Assembly: GCA_030549205.1 (NCBI GenBank)
Contig: JAUKTV010000001.1
Coordinates: 3,782,001-3,846,000, forward strand
DNA: 64,000 bases
Source of the DNA: Apiosordaria backusii
Taxonomy: Eukaryota; Ascomycota; Sordariomycetes; Sordariales; Lasiosphaeriaceae
Direction: 5' to 3'
In this document: positions 44,848 to 54,898 of the stretch, piece by piece
Layout: each line of letters begins with the position of its first letter
How positions within the stretch are numbered: position 1 is the stretch's first letter
Position numbers and translations under genes: made by a program
The notes under the pieces: generated by a model
Told to the model about the DNA's origin: nothing
The model's database searches: none
Seen by the model: only the letters and a program-made list of their open reading frames with translations

Positions 44848-45745
44848 AATACACCTAAATCGACTAATGGTGGGTGCGCCGAAACTCTTCCGAGGGCTTT
44901 GTGACCTGATAGAATGGGGGAAGGAGCAGACCAGCACATATCCAGGCAGCTACCTGAGGCCCCTTCCTGTTTAATGATGAGGCTACGGCTACCAAGGAGG
45001 ATATCACGCCTATTTGAAGATGATACCACGTCCATGAGACGAGAATGACACACCTGCTGAAGGAGAACATCACGCCTATGAGATGAACATATCACACCTG
45101 TTGGAAGATGATATCAGGGGTATTGTGAGACAGCCCCATGTGCCAGGTAGATTCATGGAAGCCATATAAGAGGTTTACCATGGCCTTGTGTAGATGATTC
45201 AATAGTATAAGTAGGTGTGTACCTATGGTTTTCTAGGTATGATACAGGTCAAAATAGGCACTTGCCACAGATCGTGAGATGGTATTTATATCCATCTGCT
45301 GTGGGAATGTTGTTTTGCTTCCAGGCTGGTAAAGTCTACCGTCATGCGCTCATTCAGCGTCGACTGAAACGACCCTTCGATAACGCTTCACACCTACAGT
45401 GCCAGCCTGAAAGTCAAATGACTATGTAGTATGTTCCATGGCATTCAATCACGATCAGAAACCGTTGGAATTGAGTGCAGAACCGCAGCCGTATGTAAGA
45501 TGCTTATGCACTCTTCTATTGGCTTAAGGTATGCAGTGATTCAACGCCACCGGGTGCTGCTCTGGTTATTTTGGTGGGTCCAGTGCTGACGTCCGAGACA
45601 CAGCGTCCAAAATCAAGGCCAATAACATCTTACTTTCATTTTGTATCTTGCTTCTCCAACCTCTCGACTATCGTTTCATCCGAACTTGAATTGAACAGCC
45701 GCCAATCAAACATTCGTTCAACATCGAAAGAAAACACCAAACAAC
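44848..45745. other. Divergent region between MSH4 and the ADC-like gene
   Basis: Contains array D2 (45005-45114, separate entry). The rest is unique sequence; the last 150 bp before 45746 form the presumed promoter and leader of the plus-strand gene. No further gene is seen. Confidence 0.55.
45005..45114 (-). repeat. Array D2: five 22-bp units, inverted relative to D1
   Basis: Five units of 22 bp start at 45005, 45027, 45049, 45071 and 45093. On the minus strand each unit ends in the core AGGCGTG or AGGTGTG after an A/T-rich half resembling ATATCATCTTCAAAT. The core is the same as in the other arrays, but the period is 22 rather than 21 and the orientation is opposite to D1, 160 bp away. 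Confidence 0.8.
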
Positions 45746-46728
45746 ATGTCCCCGCCCACCGACACCGTCCCAACAGGACCCATCCTCACCGCCCCTCCAC
45801 CATGGAACACCAAAGCCACAATGTACCTGATCCCCTTCTGGACCTCCTCCCGAACCGCCGCCAATCTCCCAGAAAAAGCCTACCACCCCTTCGAATACCA
45901 ATCCTCCTTCTCTTCCCCACAAGCATCAGGCAAACCCCTCGGAGGACTCAGCATGGTCCAAATAATCCGCTATCACTCCACCCCTGTCGGCCCCTACGAC
46001 GAGCTCATCCTCTGCCCCGGCACCTTCGAGTACCCCCTCCCAGACTCTCAGCATGAAGCCGAACCAACTACGAAAAAGAAAACCGGCAAAGCCATGCGCA
46101 TCACCCGGATATACGTCAGCCAGAAATACACCTGCTGGAACGGTCGAAAGCGTTCGTGTTCCCATCTCCCTCCCACTCTTCCTCTTTTTCTAATCCTTGA
46201 GATACAGTATGGAACCTCCCCAAACACCTCGCCCACTTCATCTGGTCAACCCCCGACCCCTCCAACCCCGAAATCCAAACCCTCCGCGTCTACCCCCACG
46301 ACCACTCCCCCCCAGGCGGTGTGCCCTACAACCCAGCCGAACCAACCCCCAGCACCACCCCCTTCTTCAAGTGCACCCTTAAAGTCATCCCCTATCTCCC
46401 TTCTTTTCCCTTCTCCAACCTCTGGCTTCCCAAGATGGGGATCGACGTCTCGCTTGTCCAGCCGCCACTGCCGGAGAACAGTCAGGCATCCCAGGGTGAG
46501 CTACCAGGGACGTCTGAGTGGGTCAAGATGGGGGGGTACGAGCAGGTGTCCAAGAGGTGCAAGGTCATGTGGGCTGATTTGAATCAGAAGGAGGATGGAG
46601 AAGAAGGGAAAGGGGAGGATAACTTTTTTCCGGGGTTAAAGAGGTGGAATTTGGGGGTTGTGATGGAGGATGGGGAGGCGAATTTTGTGGAGGGGGAGAG
46701 GTGGGCTGCTCCGAGGCATACGCTTTGA
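45746..46728 (+). CDS. Acetoacetate-decarboxylase-like fungal protein
   Basis: Exons 45746-46151 and 46208-46728 give 308 residues. The protein has TKATMYLIPFW near the start, GGLSMVQIIRYHSTPVGPYDELILCPG, ITRIYVSQKYTCWNGRKLWNLPKHLAHF and later FFKCTLKVIPYLPSFPFSNLWLP. The PVGPYDEL and WN-x-PKHLA words are typical of a fungal family with the acetoacetate-decarboxylase fold. Enzymatic activity in that family is usually unproven, and I cannot identify the decarboxylase lysine with certainty. The intron interrupts the conserved RKLWNLPKHLA region, and the joined frame restores it. No signal peptide or membrane segment is seen. It may act on a small ketoacid or polyketide-like substrate; this is inference. 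Confidence 0.75.
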
Positions 46729-47140
46729 TTCTTTTCTCTTGGGGGAGGGGGGGTTGGTGGCTTTGTATGGCGGGAGTCAAACAGAAAGACTTTTTGGCAT
46801 TCTTTTTCTTGGTAGCGAAACAAACCATATCCCGGTTCAAGAGCACTTTTGTCTGTTTTGGCTGTGTGGCTACGATCAGGGCGATGGGTTACCCCCTGAC
46901 CTCTTGGTCCCACAGTCATACTGGTATCATGGGAGTCTAAACAATCAAAAACGTCTCATTCTGTCATAAATATCTGCTAAACGTATTCTTTCTCTCTGCC
47001 AGGAACGGTACTTATATCCACCAAAATCCCCCTTACAAAGGAGTGCCCCACTTGTCGACATCACACATTGCTCCGGCCCATATGGAACCGCATCTGCCCA
47101 CCCACCGCATACACCGTTCCTGCAACTTGCCCAACAGATA
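46729..47140. other. Convergent spacer ADC-like gene / HAK transporter
   Basis: Roughly 400 bp between two converging stop codons, with a G-rich run near 46740-46756. Consistent with two 3' untranslated regions; nothing else is seen. Confidence 0.6.
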
Positions 47141-49963
47141 TCATATCTCCTTCACAAAACCCACCTCAACAACCCTATCCATTGCCAACCTCAAGTTGGC
47201 AATCTTGGCCCTCGTGTTCTCCCGAATCCACAAGAAAATCGACAGCACAATCCTCCGCCCAATCGACGACGTCCTCCTCACCCTCATCTGCTCCTTGCCA
47301 ACAATGTACATAATCTTCGCCGCAAAAGCCCTGTCAAGTTGAGCCAGCTCGTCAGCAACTTCATTATCCCTCAACTCAACCGGCAGCCTATTGATAGTAT
47401 TATTCAACCTCAAATTCAACCCATGTCCCCCCTGTCCCGGCGTCGACCCAGGGGGCCCCACCGCCAGTCCCGGCGTCGACCCAGGGGGCCCCACCGCCAG
47501 TCCCGTAGTGGTAGTCCGCGCAGACGTGCTCGTAGTATCCCCATCCAATTGTTGCCCCTTGGCGTCCTTCTCAGTCGCATTGGCCTCGTCGTCATCCTCG
47601 TCCGCTACATCCTTCGGCGCGAGCCCCAATCTCTCCCTCGCTTGCCGAATGATGGCCTTCCGAACTTGAGTGTAAATCAACGCGGCAAGATCAGGGCTGA
47701 TGACCTCGTCCATGAAGCCGTGCTTAATCACCAGCCGGTAGCACCCTGGTATCGTCCCAAATCTAGAAACGTGATACCGCTCCTCAGGCGAGACAGTAGG
47801 AACCTCAACAGGGTGAAGGTGGAAGAACACAGCAACCTCGGGGATGGCCACGAATTTACTGACAAAGTGTGTAAACACCGCTGGAGTCAGCACGCCAGTC
47901 TTGTCAAAGTAGATCCCAAACCCTCTGATGACACTAAGAGGGTCACCACCCCATTTTGGTGTGAGACATAAATGCCCCTTTTGGTCTTTGCGAACGAGCT
48001 CAGTGGGCTTGAACCGATCTTCTGCTTCTGCCCGCCATTGGTTCTCTTTGCCAAACCGCCAGAGGAGGAATATGGCGGCGAGGATGCCCGAGACGGTGAT
48101 GGTGAACCAAGCGCCGTCGGGGACTTTGTTGAGGGAGGAGGAGAGGTACAGCCCGTCGATCGTGGCGAAGAAGAGCCAGGGGATGAAGATCAGGAAGGGG
48201 GAGAGCTTCCAGACGATCAGAGCGACGAGCGTAACCATGCAAGTGTCGAAGAAGGTGACGAACATGACACAGACGCCATAAGCGTTGCCGAGGCGGGTGG
48301 TGTCGCTGTAGACGGCGGTGACGAGAACAGCACCAACCATGAGGATCCAGTTGAGAAAGGGCACGTAAAGTTGACCGTGAAAGACCTTGGACGTGTGGAC
48401 AACTTTGACCTGAGGGCAGTAGGATAACTTCATGATCTGGCTCGTGAGCTGGAAGGTGGCTGTGATCATGGCCTGGCTGGCAACAATGGCTGCCAGAACA
48501 GCCACCACGAGGGAAGGGTACAGCATTCCGGGAGGCACAGAGTTGAAGAACGGGTTGCTGAAGGCTTCAGGGTGCATGCTAATGAAAGCCGCCTGGCCGA
48601 TATAAGCCAACAACAGACAGGGGTAGGCATAGCACATCCAGCTCAGCTGGATAGCTCGAAGACTGAAAGCACCTAGATCCGCAAAAAGCGCCTCGACACC
48701 CGTGAAGGATAACAAGATCCCACCCAGCATTTTCCAGCCGTGAGTTTTGTGCTGCGAGAAGAACTGAATGGCAAAGTAGGGACTGAAGGCCTTGAGAACC
48801 ACCCAATCGTATTTGACGAGGTTGTAGATGCCAAAAGCGCCGTTGAACCCCAGCCACAAGATAACAATGGGAGCAAAGGCAGACGCGAGCTTGGTAGTTC
48901 CGAATGGCTGGATCAAGAAGAGAACGATCAGGATGCCACAAGAGGTGCCGACAATGGCCGAGGTTGACAGATCCGGTTTGACGACTTTGAGCCCCTGAAC
49001 AGCGCCGAGGACAGACTGAGCGGGTGTAAGGACGCCGTCGGCAATAACCATGGACACGGCCAAGACTCCGATGGTCTTCAGGAGCCCGTGTGTAAACTTG
49101 CTTCGTTCGATCCGGTGGCGAATGGTACGGTTGGGGGCTTGCATATCCATTGAAAGGTGGCGTTCCATGCGTACTAGGACTTCTTCTCGAGGATCGCGGG
49201 AAGTGATATTCGCCTGTTGACCTGTTAGCTTGAAGGACTTGGCATTATTGGCTGGGCCGTAGGGGGCTCACAAATCTCGTAAGAAGGGAATAACAGCTGA
49301 ATGTACCACCCTCCCCCTCGTTGTCCGCGTGCAAGATGATGAGGACATATTTGATTGTGACCATGATGGTCAAGGACCAAATAATGACCGAGAGTGCTTG
49401 AAGGAGGTCCTCTTGTGTAGGCGGCTCGAGGAACGTCGACGAGTAGACGTATAGAGGACTAGCCCATGGAATTAGAAGGGCACCCAGAGGCAACCGAGGA
49501 CATCTGGGTATCATACCTAGTGCCAATGTCTCCGTAGATGACACCGATCGATTGGTATGCTAGCCTGTAGAGACGCAACAGCCTGTTAGCATGAAGATCT
49601 CCATGAAGGAAGCGAGACAAAGTGTAACCAAGCATACCATAACAGGGTTGTACCCCTGAACACCTGCTTTGTCTTGCCATGCTTGTCACGCCAGTCATCT
49701 CCTTCTTCTACATCATCGCTGATGGTAGAAGGCCCAGCGCCGTTGTCTTGGGAGATACGGCCGGCAGCTCTTCTGTCGAAAGACACCCTGGTGATGCTTC
49801 GAGTGTGGTAGATACCGCCAGCTTGGCTGGGGCCGATGTCCCCTCGGGGGTCAGGTCCGAAGGCGATTCCGGTAGAACGGGCTGAGGGCTCCAGCGGGAC
49901 ATCTTTCAGGGAGGATGAGTTGTCGGCACCCTTGGATGTCATCGGGGGCGGTGGGTCAGCCAT
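47141..49963 (-). CDS. HAK1: High-affinity potassium transporter, HAK/KUP family
   Basis: Exons on the minus strand are 49963-49638, 49564-49517 (48 nt), 49458-49272 and 49213-47141, giving 877 residues. The family signatures are intact: GVIYGDIGTSPLYVY (assembled from three exons), HADNEGEGGTFSCYSLL, IADGVLTPAQSVLGAVQG, and about twelve membrane segments to residue 560. The cytosolic C-terminal domain has TPAVFTHFVSKFVAIPEVAVF and RFGTIPGCYRLVIKHGFMD. Fungal HAK proteins are plasma-membrane K+ uptake systems induced by potassium starvation. The hydrophilic C-terminal region carries an insertion with an 11-residue sequence GLAVGPPGSTP occurring twice, encoded by a perfect 33-bp duplication. 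The N-terminal 100 residues are Ser/Pro-rich and disordered. Confidence 0.94.
47438..47503. repeat. Perfect 33-bp tandem duplication inside the HAK gene
   Basis: Two identical 33-bp units (47438-47470 and 47471-47503) in the last exon of the potassium transporter. Being 33 bp, the duplication keeps the frame and adds 11 residues (GLAVGPPGSTP) to the cytosolic C-terminal region. Perfect identity indicates a recent event, likely polymorphic. Confidence 0.9.
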
Positions 49964-52230
49964 GATGTAACCGTCACTCTCTGGCTAGCTGAACGGTGTG
50001 TAGATGCGGATGTCTTGCAGGTCATGGATTGGGCTCTGGAGTTCAAAATAAAGTGTCTGTGATTGAAGGGCGGCAAAACGTATTGTAATTCAGAGAAGAA
50101 AGAACAGCTTCACGATGTGAGTATCTTATAGTTCGACGTAGCCTTGTGGGGAGACTCCCAATCCCTCCAGTCGTCGAAAGATGGCAGTCGCGAGATAAGG
50201 ATGCGAGATGGATTTGCATAATGGGATATCGCTAGCCACGTTTCTTTCAACGTTCACAGGCGTAGTCCATGGGGGTTGAGAGCACACGAGCTTCTGCGGA
50301 GCTCTGTGGTTGGTCGCTGGGACCTGGATCCCAGCTTGACGTCCCTTCCTCTTTTCTCTCCTAGGTAGGGTAGATAGCGATATCTGATCTGAGTGGTCAG
50401 CGGGAGCAAGATACTAGGTACGTACTGTGAGAACCATGCAGGCGCTTGATTGAACACCGCCTCCCTCCTTCTTGAGCTGGTCTACAATCGCGGGGGAGCC
50501 ATCCCTGATCGGCATCTGCCGCGGCAGCCATGGGTTCAACTGGAGGGAAGCGCGCTCGATGCTAATCGGCGAAGAAGAGACCAATTGGACATATCAACTC
50601 GAAACAAAGTGAGAGTAAGTATGCTGCGGGATAAAAGTGGGAGCTTCCAACCGTGAGCGATCTCTGAGCTACCTGTAGGCGATATCGAGGGCCCTGACTG
50701 CCAAACCCTGCCTGAGCCCCGTTTGTCGTTGATATTGTCATGTGATGTGGAAGATCATGCAAGCAATCTGGGAAACTCAAAACAACCTCAGCTTCATACT
50801 CATGGAGCTTTCAATATCGGGTTCAGAAAATATAACTGAACACGAAGACAGAGGGACGAAGAGGACATGGCGTGACTTGACCCTGATGGCCCCCAGCAAA
50901 CAGTCCCAGAAGCCATTGAGATAGGTAGCTCACCACCTTCGAACCAACTCTGGTCCGATAAGGTGCAGCTTTGACCTCCAGAAAATAAGTTCGCAAATCC
51001 ATCAACCATCTGACCTCATGTTCTCATCACCAAGCAGGAAGGCAACCACTCCACTGAATGATGAAGACAAAAACACCCCACCATCACCTCTAAGTGATCC
51101 GCGCTGTTCCACACCCCGCGATTGCCAAGATGGCCTTGGCACCGCTCTTGGCGGACACTAAGCTTTTTGGCTCGCTCCAAACAACACCTGAACCTTATCG
51201 CCAAGCAGCCTCTCAACATCAACGGACAGCCAGCCCTTCAGATTTGTTGGCAGGGGGCCTTCGTTCTGTTCGGGAGGCCACCTACCGCGGCACCGTTCCG
51301 GATGTGCCAAGTCGGGGATATCTCCAGTGTGTTTTTGACGACGAGTGCCGCGATGGCTTCCTTGTGGGTTCGGGTCGAGGGTTGATGGAGAGGGAAACGC
51401 GAGAACAACAAGAAGGGAGCTGCAAGAGGAATTGTTCACAACATAACAAATATGAGCTGCCTTTAATACCGAGGAGCACATCGGTGACTCAAGACCTAGA
51501 CAATTCAGGGGTTGTTGACCGAACGTGGAACCTCGGAAACGATCTCTTCTGACATCCATCTTCACACTGCGACATTACCCTCTCTCGCGGCCCTCTTACA
51601 GTATGCGCAACAAAGTAGCCTTCTCAATCCTGAGATACTTCGACAGTACATTGTACGTAAGGAAACATCTGGTCTATCCCCTGACCACCCTCTCCCCGTC
51701 CCTGGATGTCGCTCCTCGCCAGCTCCTCACATCATCACATTCAGGGGTTCCACAACAGCAATGATCCTCACCTCTCTACCTACTGACCCACACTCACTCT
51801 CAAAACAGCATCCCGCCAGGTGCATTTCTCCATCCGTGGAATGCCCATTACGGGATGCAATTCCCATGGTACGTCTTCTCTCCTATGCGCCAAGACTTGC
51901 AGCACCTCAGGAAACAGGTTACGATGGTGAGGGGTTTTGGAGTCGACATTGAGGCAGTGCAAAGAAAGCAATGTTCCACAGCAGAAGCCTGGAAGGTAAA
52001 GTATCACTCAGATTGGACTCGAGAATGCGGGACTTTTTTGATTGCGTCTTTTGTTCTCGACCCCCTTTTCTCTATGCCGACGACAACCACCAAAGGAAAT
52101 GGTGACATACACACACTCGGGTAGTGCACCCACAGCTTCCGGGGCCGACCCTTCTGATGGCCCAGATACACGAGGTGAAACTCTCAAGCCTCCAACCACA
52201 ACGCCATCAGTCCCAATGGACTGGAACTTC
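49964..52230. other. HAK upstream region and spacer to the aminotransferase gene
   Basis: About 2.3 kb. The part next to 49964 is the transporter promoter and leader. A possible small three-exon gene on the plus strand at 51603-52124 is described separately with low confidence. No other coding sequence is supported. Confidence 0.5.
51603..52124 (+). CDS. Possible small spliced gene of unknown function
   Basis: A tentative call. Exons 51603-51652, 51809-51868 and 51911-52124 join in frame to 107 residues, beginning MRNKVAFSILRYFDST, then FIPPGAFLHPWNAHYGMQFPW. Both donors are GTACGT and each acceptor is an AG. The amino acid composition of the first two exons (aromatic, Pro and His rich) looks more protein-like than the neighbouring frames, and a TTACAG just before the ATG could be the acceptor of a 5' leader intron. 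The third exon is less convincing, and another acceptor (AG at 51916-51917) would give a protein of about 40 residues. No homology is recognised. Confidence 0.3.
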
Positions 52231-53594
52231 TTAGTCAAGCTGATCCACAGACACGGCAACCGCAGCGCCACCGGAGGGGCTCTCGCCGACAACGCTCTTC
52301 CCATCCTGCTCTGTGACCTCGAACCGCCAACCAAACTTGTCCTCGACCTTTCCGAGCTGGATCCCCTTGAGCTGGTCAAGAAGCTTGGTGCAAATCTCAC
52401 CCGGCTCCTCGTTACCCTCGGGAATATACGTAACAGTCTCCGCGCCATCATTGCTAGACACGCGAGCCTGTCCCTCAAGACGATTGCTGTTCCGCTTGGT
52501 AATAGACCGGATGGGCACAAGCGCAGCAGCCGTACCCGCAGCCAGCACCTCTGTGAACTTGGGCAGCTCGTCATACTTGATCTGTAACAACCACCACCAC
52601 AGTCAGCATCCAGTATCACCACCCCGTCTCTCTCTCTCTCTCTCCAAAAACTTACCGCCCTCTTCTCAACCCCCCACCCAAAATCCCTCCCAATCTCCTG
52701 CACACTCAAACTAGTCACACTATCAATCACCGCCTTGCTATCCGGCACCACCAGCGTGATCTTCCCATCCCCCTCTTTCAGCACCCCAATAAACCCACTC
52801 GTAGAAAACTCATCCACCTCCTCATGCCTCTTACTATCCAAATGCAGCGTAATCCCATACCCCTCCCCCCTCGCCTTATCACTCCACCTCAGCACAGGCG
52901 CATAATTCCCCCCCACCTTCGCCGACCCTGTCCCGTTCGGCGCCGCCCGATCAAACTCATCCATGATCAACGCCTTCACCGGGTGCGTCCCGTGGTACAC
53001 CCCCGTAGGAAGCACATACACACAAAACATGTACTCCTCCGGCGGGCTCAACCCCAGCTGCGCCGAGCTGCCATACACCTGCGGGCGGATGTACATCGCC
53101 GCGCCGGTTTCATGGGGAGGGACATACTCCGCGTTGAGGGCGACGGCGGCTTTGACCGCGGAGAGGAAGAGATCAACAGGGACGGGGGGCACGGAGATGA
53201 ACTCGGCAGAGTGCTGCAGGCGGAGGGCGTTGCGGTCGGGGCGGAAGATGGCGATGCGGTCGTTGCCTGGTAAACGGAAGGCTTTGAGGCCTTCGTAGGC
53301 TTGCTGCCCGTAGTTGAGGGCGGGGGCCATGCCGTGGAGGCGGATGTAGGGGTCTGTGACGAACTTGAGGGGGGACCATTTGCCAGTGTGGATCGAGTAG
53401 TGGGATTCGATGTGCCCGTTTACTGGTTTTCAGGGGTGAGTATGGAGGTGGTTAAGGAGGGATTGGGGGGGAGAGCTTGTGGGCCGTTGGTAAGGTAGGT
53501 CAGGTAAGTGGCAGTACGCACCCTCTCTAACTTTGAAGCCAACGTTGGACCAGTCAATCGTGTTGACCGGCGGGGGAGGGAAAGCCGGCGCCAT
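52231..53594 (-). CDS. Class IV aminotransferase, branched-chain aminotransferase type
   Basis: Exons on the minus strand are 53594-53522, 53422-52656 and 52581-52231, giving 396 residues. The fold type IV features are present: HGMAPALNYGQQAYEGLKAF, RIAIFRPDRNALRLQHSAE, YIRPQVYGSSAQLGLSPPEEYMFCVYV, and the PLP-lysine region GSAKVGGNYAPVLRWSDKARGEGYG. After it, EVDEFSTSGFIGV occupies the place of the usual E-x-GT-x-N-x-F motif, and TKLLDQLKGIQLG ends the core. Such enzymes transfer amino groups between leucine, isoleucine or valine and 2-oxoglutarate. The divergent substrate motif is typical of fungal paralogues often found with specialised metabolism, so the substrate is uncertain. No mitochondrial presequence is evident (MAPAFPPPPVNTIDWSNVGF), suggesting the cytosol. 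Intron 2 contains a (TC)n run. Confidence 0.9.
52627..52644. repeat. (TC)n microsatellite in aminotransferase intron 2
   Basis: About nine TC dinucleotides just inside the intron near the donor end on the minus strand. Likely length-variable; no effect on the reading frame. Confidence 0.8.
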
Positions 53595-54853
53595 CTTGAC
53601 TTGACTGTGTTGATACAATGCGTGTGTATGTCTGTCGTGGGCGTCGTATAGGTATCTGCCACTCCGGTAGTGGTATCGTTGTGTAAGTATGCACCTCTAC
53701 CTCGAGCGTAATGACTCAATGAAAGCAAACTGGAAATCCACCAGTCAACAAACAACCTCTCAAAAACAGTAAAAATCAGCTGAAAGGCAAGAATGAGAAT
53801 AACTTCAGCTTGACCGTCAACAAAAAAGACGGTGTGAAACAATCCGAGGCAGTAAGCCACACTCACTTGAGGTTTGCCCAAGCTGACACTCGGGACTGCT
53901 CTCCGATTCGGCTCACCTTGCGGTTTCCTCCCGAATGAGGGGCAGCTCTCGCTCGACCCTTGGCACGTCAAAGCTTCCTTTCAAGGGTTCAGGGATGATG
54001 CAGGATTGGCTGGAAATGGCGGGGTAGGAAAAGAATCAATCCACTTCAGGCCCAGGACAAGCCCCGCTATCCGATAGCGGAACATGATGTCATTGCCGAA
54101 GGGGGGATGATGTGGTGATGTTTAGGTTCCGAAGCAAAGTACAAACACACGGAGTAGATAGAAAGAGGAGAGGCAATGTATTTGCTGTGTTTGGTATCAC
54201 ACAGCTGAGGTTTGTACAGGGCCTAACTAAGCCGCTGGCCATAATCTGGCGCACTTCATCAACAAACACAAATACGCTCCAAACGCCGCGACGTGACCCA
54301 TGAATACTGAATTGAACCATTTGCAGGCTAACAACACTCTTGAAATAGCAGAATACCACCCAAAGTTTCCACCACCGAAAGAAAAAAAGTCCCTGTCCCA
54401 TATCTATACCGAGCCCTTTGTTCCGTGTACGTATCTCACTAACCCTACAATTTCTCATTGCTGAAGGCGTTCCATTCTCATCTGTCCGAATCCGATCGAT
54501 ATCGAGTAGGTCTCGTATCATACCGTCTCGACTGCCTGCTTTTCTTTTTGTTAACTCATAGCATTCCATCCTAATGCCTCTTATCCCACCGTAAATCTAG
54601 AGGCTTGCTTCATTTGTAAAAAAGGTACCAAACAGGAGGGGAAATAACTGCACAAAACGCAAAAGGACAAAAAAAAGCAACCTGGTTGCGCTGGCAGGAC
54701 ACACGGGGTTCTACCATGCAAAGAGCCGAGTGCGAAAAACAAAGGCTGCAATATATGCTCGCAAAAAGGGGCGACAAGTAAACCCGACCAAGCCAAGCAA
54801 AACAATAACAACGACAAGTACCACCTCAGTCACAACGAATGGCGGCGTGCCAT
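53595..54853. other. Intergenic region, aminotransferase upstream and TPS3 downstream
   Basis: About 1.3 kb with no gene. Minus-strand frames (53971-53420, 54569-54090) are antisense to or overlap known exons, or lack motifs. The right end is TPS3 3' untranslated sequence. Confidence 0.55.
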
Positions 54854-54898
54854 GGACCCCCGAGTCACAGACCCCCGAGTCACGGACCCCCGAGTCAA
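54854..54898. repeat. Three 15-bp tandem repeats abutting the TPS3 stop codon
   Basis: Units at 54854, 54869 and 54884 read GGACCCCCGAGTCAC with one or two changes. The array ends exactly where the TPS3 stop codon (54901-54899, minus strand) begins, so the repeats open its 3' untranslated region. Confidence 0.88.

Noticed and set aside
44612..44848. Plus-strand frame encoding LEALEDS-type heptads
   Set aside because: It is array D1 read in frame and overlaps the MSH4 start on the other strand; no evidence of a separate gene.
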